DNA of 64,000 bases from Catonia carolina (Eukaryota > Arthropoda > Insecta > Hemiptera > Achilidae): contig JAQMRL010000008.1 in NCBI GenBank assembly GCA_035578175.1, forward strand, positions 64,295,541 to 64,359,540, written 5' to 3'. This document shows, piece by piece, positions 10,072 to 20,944 of this stretch. Positions within the stretch are counted from its first letter, which is position 1; each line of letters begins with the position of its first letter. The position numbers were made by a program, and so were the translations under genes. A model generated the notes under the pieces. That model had not been told where the DNA came from, searched no databases, and saw nothing but the letters and a program-made list of their open reading frames with translations.

Positions 10072-10994
10072 GTGTCCTACGAAGAAGTTACTATTTTTGA
10101 ATTAATATGACGAACGTATCGCACACTCTACAGATTGGAAACTTAACAGTTATAATAAATAGTTATGTTAAAAAAGTACCCTCGAGTTTCATTTGCTTAG
10201 GATGAATCAAAACAAAATGGCGGAAAGTAATTTTATTTCCATAACCATTTCAAATTTGGTAATTTGTTACAATGTTACTTAAGTAATAAAATGAAAGAAA
10301 TATGAAAGTGATACATTATTAATGAACACAATTTGTTTCATTAACCTTTATTCGAACTGATGTCCATCAATAGCTATGCACTGATAGCAACGAAACAAAA
10401 ATGAGTCATAAGCGTTTTTGAAAAATTGGCGAGTGATCAATAGCAGTTCCTCTTCAATCAGCCTCATTTATTCATCGTCTATTGCAATGGTGTAAGAATA
10501 ACCTTTTTCCTTTAAAAAGCCCCATAGGAAAATTCGCAAACAGACAAGTCTGGCGATCTTGGAGGCCAGTCCATGAGGCCGCTGCCACAACCTATCCAAC
10601 GGTTAGGAAGATTTTGGTTAAAAACCGTTTTGGCCACATAAGCATAGTGTGGAGGAGCTCCATCATGCTGGAAAAACCGTCCTGTATCTCCGCCTGAGAA
10701 AAATAAGGGGTTATGTGATTAGTTAAAGTGATTTGGAATGACAAAAACAGCTGGTTTTTTCCTATCTGAATCCTATTGTAAATATAAGTAGTTTTATCCA
10801 CAAGACTATTGTTCATTTTTGATATTATTTTCTTATTCCGCCATTTTGTTTTGATTAATCATAAGCAAATGAAACTCGAGAGTACTTTTGTTACATAGCC
10901 TATCTATTTATTATAACTGTTAAGTTTCCAGTCTGTAAAGTGTGCGATACGTCCGGAATATTAATTCAAAAATAGCAACCTCTTCGTGCGACAC
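10072..10994 (-). mobile_element. Tc1/mariner-superfamily element with about 165-bp TIRs
   Basis: The left arm (10072 to about 10240) is repeated inverted at about 10825-10994. Shared blocks include 'tatttttgaattaatat', 'aacttaacagttataataaa' and 'aaacaaaatggcgga'. The minus-strand interior codes for a transposase remnant. Ends read 'gtgtc...gacac'. No clear target duplication was found. Confidence 0.8.
10540..10692 (-). pseudogene. Transposase fragment (DDE_3-like) inside the element
   Basis: Minus-strand translation contains 'FFQHDGAPPHYAYVA', which carries the second catalytic Asp. It also contains 'LPNRWIGCGSG' and 'DWPPRSPDLS', which carries the third. These motifs match the transposase in the 47565-48354 element ('[12 protein letters not shown]', 'WPPRSPDIT'), so the two are relatives. 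The first Asp region and the DNA-binding part are absent. Confidence 0.8.
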
Positions 10995-12189
10995 AAATGT
11001 TTAGAATTGTGCCATATATACAGCGCGAGAAATTAACAATTGTATTTTACGAAATTTTTAATACCAAATCAAACAAGAATTTGTACTTAAAATGGTTAAA
11101 GTTTGTTTTTAATGGATTACTGGAGTATTAAGAGAAGAGAACAACCAAATTCCTTTACGCATAAATTTCACTCCCTTCTTCATCTGCTACCCTGAGACTC
11201 ACAACGGATTTTCATCTGTTAGGATTAAGCTCACATGTGGAGTTCATTTCGAAGATTATGTCTGTAATGTATTGGGGTGTTACCCTTATTTTGTTTCTTA
11301 TGTGTTTTCCCCTTTGAAAAGATTTTTAAAACCGTTTTTACTTCTTTTGTTAATGTTTAATCCCCGTTATAAATTTTGTTCTAAAAATTTAGTTTTATAA
11401 ATCGTGTTACTATCCTATCCTTGTATCCCGCAAGAACCAGAATCCTATTTCCTAATTTTAAACTATAAAATTCCCCCTAAATTTCATGAGGTTGCAATTA
11501 TTCGGTAAAATTGTTCCCCGAGCGACCAGGTGTTCCTTAACACGATGTCGCCATCATAGGGCTTCTCAGCCCTCTCAACCAGGATTCAGGATTCAGGGTT
11601 CGTGTTACTATATTAGTAAAATAATTTTATTTTTTAATATTTTGATATTTTTTAATCATGAGAGATGAACAGAGAAGTGTCTTTGCCTTCTTCATTTTTG
11701 TAGTGGCTGTCAATTTCGGATCCCGATATCAGTATGGATATTCGGTTTTGTTGGTTGCACCTCTGACAAGTACTGGAGTGTTCAGCGAAAAACCATTTTC
11801 TTTAATTTCGCCATTATTTTTAACAAATTCAACATTGCATTATGACTTGAAAATCCTTTTTGTAACATAAGCTGATAAAATCAAATTATTAAAAATTTAA
11901 CAGAAAATTAACAGACTACATCAGTCCTCTAATGCCGAAAATAATACAGACGAAATTTAAAACTTTGTCGCTTACGAAGAAAATGGAGTAGAGATCGACT
12001 GATCTGATTGAAAAAAAATTGTAATGCATAAAAAATTCTATATATTATTTTTGTACAGATTTTATAAAATTTCTGAAAATTTGAGCTTGTCTTCTGTGTC
12101 AAAAATAATAAGTGTCATCTGCGTACACCAATGAATTTTTATTTTTATTATTCTAAAGCTGAATGCCTGAGTCAACTAATTGATTCCGA
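10995..12189. other. Unassigned sequence
   Basis: No gene recognised. A GC-richer patch lies at 11510-11610, including a short tandem 'aggattc' repeat near 11580. The open frames here have no recognisable motif. Confidence 0.45.
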
Positions 12190-12322
12190 ATTTTTAAAAT
12201 CCCGAATAAAAGTAACTACCTTTACTACGATTTGAACCAGAAACTTTCGTCTCAGAAAATCAGCTGTTAAACAGTTGACTCGTGGCGACAACTTTACCTC
12301 TAGACCAACCCGGTGGGTAGTT
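12190..12322 (-). mobile_element. SINE-B, 5' part, copy 1
   Basis: On the minus strand this reads the SINE-B head: 'accgggttggtctagaggta' (A-box-like), a short palindromic spacer 'cagctg...cagctg' type, then box B 'ggttcaaat' and 'cctttacta'-type body. The rest is missing. It faces the next SINE-B copy head to head. Confidence 0.75.
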
Positions 12323-12433
12323 TCTTTTAACACATGAATTTATTAAAAATAATAACAAATAATTTATATTTTAACGAATTTCTACTTTAGTTATCACTTC
12401 ACTGTAGTTATCACTGTAGTTATCACTTTATAT

Positions 12434-12757
12434 CGAACCCACCGGGTTGGTCTAGAGGTAAAGTCGTCGCCAAAATCAGCTGTAACAGCTGATTTTCGGA
12501 GACGAAGGTTCCTGGTTCAAATCCTAGTAAAAGGTAGTTACTTTTATTCGGATTTGAATACTGGACAGTGGTTACCGGTGTACTTTGATGGTTGGGGTTC
12601 AATTAACCATACTCTCTCAGGAATGGTCGGCCTGGGTCTGTACAAGACTACACCTCATTTACACGTCATACACATCATCCTCATCTCATTGGGCCATGGG
12701 GTTGCTTATTGTTCTAAATTGAACTGATTGCAACGTTCGCAAATTAGGGATTAAAAA
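12434..12757 (+). mobile_element. SINE-B, full-length copy 2
   Basis: The tRNA-like head ('ccgggttggtctagaggtaa', box B 'ggttcaaatcc') is followed by a conserved body ('cagtggttaccggtgtactt', 'ggttggggttcaattaacca', 'ctcatctcattgggc', 'ttgcttattgttct'). It ends 'agggattaaaaaa'. The best-preserved plus-strand member of the family here. Confidence 0.9.
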
Positions 12758-13638
12758 AAAAGTTATCACTTCAGAGTATAATGCCTTAAAGGTTGTTTTG
12801 ATAACTGATTATACTTTACCAAACCCGTGGTAATATACAAAGGAAGTGTTTATAAAATAGTCACTTTTCATGAGACCGGTAATGAATAATTTTGGAATAA
12901 TTTAAACAATAACTTCCTTAACATTATCATTTGAAATCATTCCTTAAAAACAGCTGATGAAAGTTTACGTCAATAAACGAGGCATTGTGCCAATTTTCTA
13001 ATTTTTGGCACCATGTAATGGAACAGTGACAGCGAATCAATGAATGAATGATCTGTGAATGGATTTAACTTGTCAATTTTCTTAAATTTACTAATAATTC
13101 GGATTTCTTTAGCCGGTATTCTACATTCAGGAAATTCTTTCTGCTATTACAAATAAATTTATTTCATTTGAAAAAAATAATCTCCATTTTACTATGTATT
13201 TAAAAGCGGAATTCATTTACTGACTCAATCAACACGAAATCTCCAAAATGAAAGGGTCTAACTTGGAATTTTTAATGTAAATTTCATTTAGATCTTAAGC
13301 GCTGCCTAAGAAAGGATTTTTAAAAATTCTACTTCTAAAGGAACAAAATGGAAAGTTTGTAACAAATCATTCGTCTCAAAAATACAGATTTAATGTGTAT
13401 TTTAGATCAAAATTGAAATAACAAGGACTAAAGATAATTAAATATACTTAAACTTTTTTATTTAATGTTTTATTATCTGACACCTAGCTTTGCGACAGTT
13501 TTTTCATGATACTCTGTAAAAATTCGTGTTCGTATCAATTTAACAGCCTATGGTATACAAAAGTAGATAAAACAGAAAGTAAAGAAAACAAAAGTGGTAC
13601 GATGTTTTTTACATTTTTCTGTCCGCCACTTGAATTTT
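12758..13638. other. Unassigned AT-rich sequence
   Basis: Nothing recognised. Confidence 0.5.
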
Positions 13639-13932
13639 TTTTAATCCCTTATGTGTGTAGTGCGTTGTAATATGTTCAATTCAGAACAATAAGCAACCCC
13701 GTGACCCAATAAGATCAGAATGGTGTGTATGAGGTGTAGTCTTGTAAAGAACCAGGCTGACCATTCCTGAGAAAGTATAGTTAATTGAAGCCAACCATCA
13801 AAGTAGGCCTACACCGGTAACTACTGTCTAGTATTCAAATCCGTATAATAGTAACTACCGTTTACTAGGATTTGAACCAGGAACCTTAGCCTCCAAAACC
13901 CCAGACTTTACCTCTACACCAACCCAGTGGGT
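13639..13932 (-). mobile_element. SINE-B, copy 3
   Basis: Starts with the reverse complement of the family tail ('tttaatcccttatgtgtg') and runs to the head ('accaacccagtgggt'). The spacer between A-box and box B is shortened. Confidence 0.85.
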
Positions 13933-14587
13933 CAACTTAAGTTAGCAGAATTTCATCTTTTTCTTTTAAAACTGAATCAAAATCGGTTCAGTCATATATC
14001 CGATATAATATTTGTTATTGCTTACTTGAGGATTTTTCCGTCAATTTTTAGATGCTTACTCAACTTGATTAAAAATTATGTTATTATAAAAGGATGTTTA
14101 ATACTTTTTAATTTTAGAGTTTTGTACGATCCGTAAATGAAATAAAATATTTCTGAATACCAAGCTACCACGGATCGATAGTTCAGTATTGGCTTCCTTG
14201 TTAACCCAGTCATTGAGCTGATAGAAAGTCGCTAAAAGAGATTAAGCTACATCCGTGGGCCAAGAAACTTGGTAAGATAAACTGACAATCAACCATAAAC
14301 ACGCGTTATTGTCTCTTAATAAATTATGCCCAGAAATCAATGAACAAATCAACCGGTCTAAAAAGCTAAATTACAAAATATATTATTAAATCATCAATAT
14401 TTTAATAACAGTAATTTTTTTAACAGTAATTAATAACGACGGTAAATTTTGTCGCTAGTCGTAAATTTCATTACGTTCAAAATAATTATAAACGATAATT
14501 ATGCGTACTTTCATTTTGAACCGCTGTTCTAAAGAACTTTTAAAATCATTCATACAAATTTATTTGTAAAACCTTCCTGAAAATTTA
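13933..14587. other. Unassigned sequence
   Basis: AT-rich. The open frame inside is without recognisable motifs. Confidence 0.5.
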
Positions 14588-14836
14588 AGGATCTTTTTTT
14601 GTCATCAGTCTAGACTGGTTTCATGTAGTTCTCCAAGCTGTTTTATCTTGCGCAAGTCGTTTGATATCTACATACCTGTAACACCCTACATCTTTTGTAA
14701 TTTACTTTAAATATTCTAACCTTTGCCTCCACCTACAATTCACTCCCTCAATATTGCCCTCCATTATTGATAGACCAATCCCTGGATGTCTTAAGATATG
14801 CCACCCTAGCCTAACCCTTCGTCTGGTAAGATGTTA
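14588..14836 (-). pseudogene. LINE 3' end fragment
   Basis: Reverse complement of the last part of the LINE family at 39550-40232. The shared blocks are 'gatgacaaaa', 'agacttgcgcaag'-type, 'tgaattgtagg' and 'gaggcaa', and 'gggg..ttcttaagacatccagg'-type. It is 5'-truncated and dead. Confidence 0.8.
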
Positions 14837-14904
14837 TTGATACCAATTATTATAGGTTTTACCATTATGAAGATTATGTTACATTAGAATAGGTAATAGA
14901 TAAT

Positions 14905-15031
14905 AGCGGTCTTGGGTTCGAATCCATTCAGGCACGGCATATTTTCATACGTTACAAAAAACCATTTCATCCTTCACCGTCTGCATTAGCTGGAATTGCA
15001 GAATAGTCAGACGTTAAACCAAAAAAAAAAA
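14905..15031 (+). mobile_element. SINE-C, partial
   Basis: Contains box B 'gggttcgaatcc', the body 'catacgttacaaaaaa', the tail 'caccgtctgcattagctgga' and 'agacgttaaacc' with a poly(A) run. The first part of the tRNA-like head is missing. Confidence 0.8.
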
Positions 15032-15480
15032 ATATATAGAATAGATAAAATTACAATAGGTGTTCAAGGCCTGCTAAATAATTGGAATTATCTCACGTAT
15101 TGTTCACATTTTTCATTTCATTTGTTTACAAAAAGTCACGATTGGGAGAGAATTCATGAGATGATATTTAATATTGTCTTGTATAAAAATGAAATGTGAT
15201 ATTAAAACATTAAAAACCAGCCTCCCTAACATTCCTGTAATAGTTCAGAAGCATATTAAGTGTTATGGGAATTTCTGTTATGATATTAGCATCATGGTGG
15301 GCGTTGCCTTGATTATTTTAGTTGCTATGACAACCCGTAACTAGTTTTCTGCTCTGTATTATTTTTCACTGCCCAGTTACATTTTGACGCCTATTTGTGT
15401 TTCCTATTGGTATATTCACATATATTTTATAAAAGGATGAAATTTTACCTGCTATGATCTCGTTTTCTATAGATTTTAAT
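15032..15480. other. Unassigned sequence
   Basis: No feature recognised. Confidence 0.5.
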
Positions 15481-15491
15481 AATTCTTTTGT

Positions 15492-15880
15492 TGCCCATAC
15501 GGGCTGGTGGAGTGTTAAATTAATTACACTCGATCTGTTAGTTCCAGAGCTACAAAAAATAGTTCTGTTTCTTATCACATAGTCAGCCAATTATATGACT
15601 GAACTATTTAAGAACGGAAGAGGTAGAGGTGTAAAAGACACTAATCAGAGTTATCTCCTCCGAGAGTAATGAATTTCACTATACAGCCAGACCTTGTGGT
15701 GAATGAAGTGAAGTTGTCTTTGCAGGGTAAAAAGTGGGTGCTTTTTGAAGGGTCTGGCAAGCTGATAAGGATACTCTTTTAATTCAGTGAGGAAGGTAAT
15801 AAAACCACCTCAATCCTCGTTTTTACTTAGTAAAACCTCTAGAGGTTCAAACCAGCCTTTCGGCTGTTGACCTAAACAAC
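15492..15880 (+). mobile_element. RetA retroposon, copy 3
   Basis: A full-length copy flanked by an exact 11-bp duplication 'aattcttttgt' at 15481-15491 and 15881-15891. The terminal hairpin is 'tgcccatacgggct' and the other end is 'cctaaacaac'. Confidence 0.92.
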
Positions 15881-15978
15881 AATTCTTTTGTAAACTAAAG
15901 CTCTCCTTTAGCAGATTTTTCTTGACATCTGGTGTTTTTACCTACTGTATCCGGTTTCACGCCAGATTTTTATATTGT

Positions 15979-16366
15979 TTGTTGTGTAAGTCATCACCCG
16001 AAAGACTGGTTTGAACCTCTAAATGCTTTAGTAAGTAAAAAAAAGTAAGGTGGTTTAACACTTCCTTAATGAGTGGAAAAGTATGCTTATCAGCATGCCC
16101 GGCTATCTGAAAAGCATCTACTTTCCACTCTGCAAATGACACCTTCACTTCATTCACCACAGGGTCTGGCTGTATAATGAAATGCATTAATTTTGAAGTA
16201 GATAACTCTGACTAGTGTCTTTTATACACATCTACCTCTTCTGTTCTTAAATACCTCAGTGATATAATTGGCTGACCATGTGATAAGAAACAGAACTATT
16301 TTTTGTAGCCCTGAAACTAGCAGATCAAGTGCAAATATTTAACTGTCCACCTACCCGCTACGGGCA
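15979..16366 (-). mobile_element. RetA retroposon, copy 4
   Basis: Reverse orientation. It runs from 'gtaagtcatcacccgaaaga' to the hairpin 'cccgctacgggca'. It abuts R1 copy 2, which begins five bases later, and it forms an inverted pair with copy 3. No clear target duplication. Confidence 0.85.
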
Positions 16367-16371
16367 TTTTT

Positions 16372-17362
16372 ACTTTCTCTTGCCTGTATGAATATATAGG
16401 AAGGAAAGTATTGTTTTCTTGCCGATTTTTCGAAATCTAGTTTTCACCTGATCAACACGTTTTCCGATCCTCTGAACCCAAAAAACATGTTTTTAGCGAT
16501 TGGTCTGTGTGTGCTTGCGCGCGCGCGTGTGTTTGAACAAAATATCTAAAGAACGGAACGTTATACGAACTTGAAACTTGAAATTTAAGTTAGGTACTAC
16601 TAGAGGACCCGACTCAAACATTTTCATCAAAATCGATCAACCAGAAGTAGTAGTTTATTCGTGTCATTTTTCACTTTTTGCGATTTTCTCAAAAACGGCT
16701 CCTACGATTTTTTAAAAAATCGCCTCATATACTAAATTTTTTATGCTCTAAAAGATAGGGTAGGCGCCATGTCTGCTGAAAATCTTGAAAAGGCTGTTTT
16801 CTCGTAAAAATATTGTGTTGTAAGATTGCAGCTTTATTATGTATTTAAGCGCAAAAATGTATAGCTTTAATAAAAGTTGTAGAATTTAAAATCCTACAAC
16901 TTTTATATCAAACATTTTTTTGTTTAGTTATCAATTTATTTATTTTTTGTTCAGGTATCAAACGCTTAGTTTAACGGTAATTAGTGATTTTCTGGGGTTT
17001 TTTTCATGTAAATCTGTAAAAAAATGGATTTTTTAAGATGCCGGCTTTAGTATGCATTTTACGCTTAAGTGTATGTAATGAAATTTATAGGAAATTAAAA
17101 GATCTACGACTTTTATTTAAAGCATTTTTTTCTACAGAAAAGTCAAAAAGTCATTGTCAAAAAGTGATTTTCCGTATTATTAAGCCAATTTAAGGTTGGT
17201 TTTCATTTTGCATCATTCATTCATAATTAAAATTAGGTACTGTTTTTTGAGGTTAGGTTTTTATTTTTTATGTTTTATTACTAATGTTAGGTTATATTGG
17301 TCACTATTTGTATTGGCAAGAGAAATTAGTGTGAGTTTTCACACCAGATTTTTTTTGCTATG
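16372..17362 (+). mobile_element. R1 repeat, full-length copy 2
   Basis: Same order of parts as R1 copy 1: opening hairpin 16380-16410, TG/CG run 16505-16530, 'aaaacggctcctacgatttt', 'ggcgccatgtctgctgaaa' and terminal hairpin near 17325-17345. Diverged, with no open frame. Confidence 0.85.
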
Positions 17363-18011
17363 TGTACTTTAATAAAAGATTCCGTATATCCATATTGAAT
17401 GAATACTACAGGCGTAGTGTATGCATTAGTATTGCGAAGAATATCGCGTGCATCTTATGAGTAATAAATTCAACGGAAAACTACGATTTAATTATCTATG
17501 CACATGTATGTACGATATGTGATTAGATAATGGTTAAATAATTGACGTATTTTTTTAATCATATTAATAGATGTAATCCATAATTACCCTGCAGAATTGT
17601 GCAATATGCAGCCCATTTATTGATGAGCGGATATTTTTTAATAACCAAACTACATATATGGGTAATAGGCATATGTACTATCTGACCCATTAGTACGAGA
17701 TAAATAAATAAATATATTTACTTTCACCATGACACAAATATTCATATTTAACATTCACTATATAGGCCTATGCAGGTCCTTCACGTGGTCGAAATATTTA
17801 TCGGTCGACCATGATATATTAAACTTTAAATTGAAAGTTTATTATATTAATTAACTTTTTCTAAAACTCAAAAAATTTCCCTGAAATAGTGTTAAATTTT
17901 TGTTGAATTGAGTGTGTTTTTTTGTAATTTCAATATTTGAATCTACTGATAATGGGACGGAGGTAGTCACAAATCTATTTTATTTTCACAGAAGATATAT
18001 TTATCTCTAGA
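17363..18011. other. Unassigned AT-rich sequence
   Basis: Nothing recognised. Confidence 0.5.
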
Positions 18012-18112
18012 CCTACCCACGGGTTGGTCTAGACCAACTCATAAAAGTCGTCGCCAAAATCAGCTGAAAATCATCGCAAAACTCAGCTGTTTAACAGCTG
18101 ATTTTCATGAAA
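18012..18112 (+). mobile_element. SINE-B, 5' fragment
   Basis: Head only: 'cacgggttggtctaga', 'aaagtcgtcgcc' and 'cagctgtttaacagctgatt'. It ends before box B. Confidence 0.65.
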
Positions 18113-18153
18113 ATTATTGTGTCAATACAGAAATTAATTTGTTATAATTTTAA

Positions 18154-19318
18154 ACAGATTAGAAAAAATCTCTTAAGGGGGTAGTCAACTCAAGAAGATA
18201 ATTTTTTTTAAATTTTGATTGTTTTTTGCATTTATTTGAAGTTTAAAATTTTCTGAAGTACAATATTATTGTTTACTTTGTTTGTACGTTGACAAACAGT
18301 TATAAAAACATTTCTGTTTAAAATAAAGCTCACTATTAAGGCGAGTGAAATTATTCCTTCAACTTTAAGCTTTCCGGAAATGTAGTTTTTGCATGATTGT
18401 ACATTCTTGGGAATTAACTATTTTGGTTTATATTGGAGATATTTGGATGATGAGTTTTTCAAATGTTCATAATTTTTTGTTCTATTATCTGTGGAATGAT
18501 TATTACAAAAACCTTAATAGGGATGTAGTTAAAAAATACTTTGTGAATACATAAAATAAATGTTTTTGAAAATATGGTTTTTCTTCTATAAATTTCTTGT
18601 AAGAAAAATACATACAAGCGCATACAACAGATAATAGACAGCAATTTTCAGTATTTTGTAGCATAAGAATCATGTTGATATCTTGCTTGGTTTCTGAGAT
18701 ATTTGATTCCCCGTAAAAGCCCGCTTTTCCAACCTCACGCTTATATTAGGGGCTGTATTTAATTTTTTGGCTTGGTTCAAATGGTAGATCATTACTAGTA
18801 AATTACTCTTTCATTTAAAATAAATAATGATAAATTATAGATAGATGTTTTGATTTTCATTTTTTGGGTTGACTACCCCTTTAAAATACTATGTTTGGAG
18901 TGTAGCATTATATGGGAGTGAAACGTGGGTGATAGGGGCTGTAGAAAGGAAGAGGATAGAAGCTTTTGAAATGTGGTGTTATAGGAAAATGTTAAAGATT
19001 ATTAAATATTAATGTTAAAGTAATTTAGAAGTTCTTAGGCGAATGAATGAAAAAAGAAGTATATGGAAGCATCTTACCAGAAGAAGGGATAGGCTAGTGG
19101 GGCATTTCTTAAGACTTCCAGGTATTGGTCTGTCAATAATGGGAAATAATATTGAGGGAGTGAATTGTAGGGGGAGGCAATGGTTAGAATATATAAAGTA
19201 AATTACAAAAAATGTAGGGTGGTACACATATGTAAATATGAAAAGACTTGCGCAAGACAGAACAGCTTTGAGAACTGCATCAAACCACTCTAGAGACTTC
19301 TAGAGACTGATGACAAAA
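18154..19318 (+). pseudogene. LINE 3' end, split by a TTAA-flanked MITE
   Basis: About 20 bp of LINE sequence before 18173 and the sequence after 18881 join to match the LINE at 39780-40232. The coding remnants include '[12 protein letters not shown]', '[18 protein letters not shown]' and 'SRDFxRxxxK', with the 3' end 'gagactgatgacaaaaa'. The interruption is the 704-bp element 18177-18880. The copy is 5'-truncated and dead. Confidence 0.85.
18177..18880. mobile_element. TTAA-flanked MITE (piggyBac-like target)
   Basis: The ends are inverted copies of 'ggggtagtcaac'. Each end abuts TTAA (18173-18176 and 18881-18884). The related LINE copy at 39798-39822 has one TTAA at the same place and no insert. 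This paralogous empty site fixes the element ends and shows that TTAA was duplicated. TTAA duplication is the hallmark of piggyBac transposition. There is no open frame, so the copy is non-autonomous. Confidence 0.88.
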
Positions 19319-19381
19319 AAAAAATAATAATTTTAATCAGTTAAAAAAGACGTGTAAATTGTAAGTATAAATTGCTAATTT

Positions 19382-19517
19382 TTACTTTCTCTTGCTTATA
19401 TGAATATATAGGAAGGAAAGTATTGTTTTCATGTCGATTTTTCGAAATCGAGTTTTCACCGGATCTACACGTTTTCAGACCCCCTGAACCCAAAACACAT
19501 GCTTTTAGCGATTGGTC

Positions 19518-19549
<32 letters not shown>

Positions 19550-20306
19550 TGTGTGTGTGAACAGAATATCTCAAGAACGGAACATACCACTACCGGACCC
19601 GACACGAATATTTTCATCAAAATCGGTCAACCGGAAGTAGTAGTTTATTCGTGTAATTTTTTACTTTTTTGCGATTTTCTCAAAAACTGGTCCTACTATT
19701 TGTTTTTAAATCGCCTGGTTTACTCATTTTTTTATGCTCTACAAGATAGGGTAGGCTCCATGTTTGCTGAAATTCTCGGTGAGGCTGGTTTCACGTAAAG
19801 AAATAGTTTTTTTAAGATTACGGCTTCATTATAAATTTTAGCGCAAAAACTTATATAATAAAAGTTGTAGAGAATTTAAAAACCTACAACTCTTATTTCA
19901 AACATTTTTTTGTATAACGCTTAATTAAGCGGTAATTAGCGATTTTCTGTTTTTTCTCGCGAAAACGTGTGAAAAATCGATTTTTTTAAGATTTCGGCCT
20001 TAGTATGCATTTTATGACAAAAGTGTATATAATCAAATTTATTAAAAATTAAAAGATCTACAACGTTTATTTAGAGAATTTTTCTCTACAGAGCCTAGTT
20101 TAGTGTGAAAGAGTGATTTTCCGTATTTTTAAGGCAAACAGATCGATTTTCATTTTGCGCCTTTCATAATATGATTAAAATTAGGTTATGTTTGTTGAGG
20201 TTAGTTTTTTGTTTATTTCTAATGTTTTATTTCTAATGTTAGGTTTATTGTTAATTATTTGCACTGGCAAGAGAAAGTTGTGTGAGTGCTTCACACCAGA
20301 TTTTTA
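19382..20306 (+). mobile_element. R1 repeat, full-length copy 3
   Basis: Opening hairpin 19390-19420, long TG run 19516-19558, 'tttttgcgattttctcaaaa', a 'gtaggctccatgt' block, and terminal hairpin near 20278-20296. The open frames over the TG run are artefacts of the dinucleotide repeat. It lies tail to tail with the next R1 copy. Confidence 0.85.
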
Positions 20307-20944
20307 AAAATAAATACATAATAACACGAAACATATGAAAACCCACGTAGAATATTACTACGTATTTTCTTATTTAATACAATATTTTTATAACTGATTA
20401 GAATCAATTATTATTACGCCTACATTTTATGAATGATAGCCTCCACGTGGGTTGATTGATTCGTTTACCAATTAAATCTCAATATAGAAACTTCAAAAGG
20501 AAGGAAATAGATTTCCATATGCTAACCTATAATTAGCGTTTCCTTTTTAACTTTCCTATCTTAATGACAGTACATAATGTTCCAGTTCTTGAATAAAACA
20601 TTAGGGTGAAACAGTTTCAGATTACGTAAGGGTCGTTCAAACAGAAGGGTGTTGTTTACAATTTTAAACTTTAAAAATACTCTAGGTGTGTAGGTTTACT
20701 GTTACATTATTTTATTTAAAGTCAAAATTTAAAAATAAATACTAAGGAATATTACAAAGCGTAAAGCTAGTAACTAAACATATATCTACTAATTCACACC
20801 CTGATAGATATGATGGAATTAGTATGTATTATTCATTTCGTTCATGGGGTAGGTATGTTTAGTTTTATTTTACAAATTATGTAAAAAATTTACATTAAAT
20901 TCTTATAATTTGATGGATATTGTAGATAAAGGTTTTTAATTAAA
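20307..20944. other. Spacer between two inverted R1 copies
   Basis: No gene or repeat recognised. It would be the loop of a large hairpin formed by the flanking R1 repeats. Confidence 0.5.

Noticed and set aside
10482..10816. Open frames within the element at 10072-10994
   Set aside because: The real coding remnant is on the minus strand in another frame with DDE motifs; these are its shadows.
19499..19798. Open frames over TG runs in R1 (also near 48573-48776)
   Set aside because: The frames come from the TG/CG dinucleotide run (Cys-Val repeats) and are not conserved among R1 copies.
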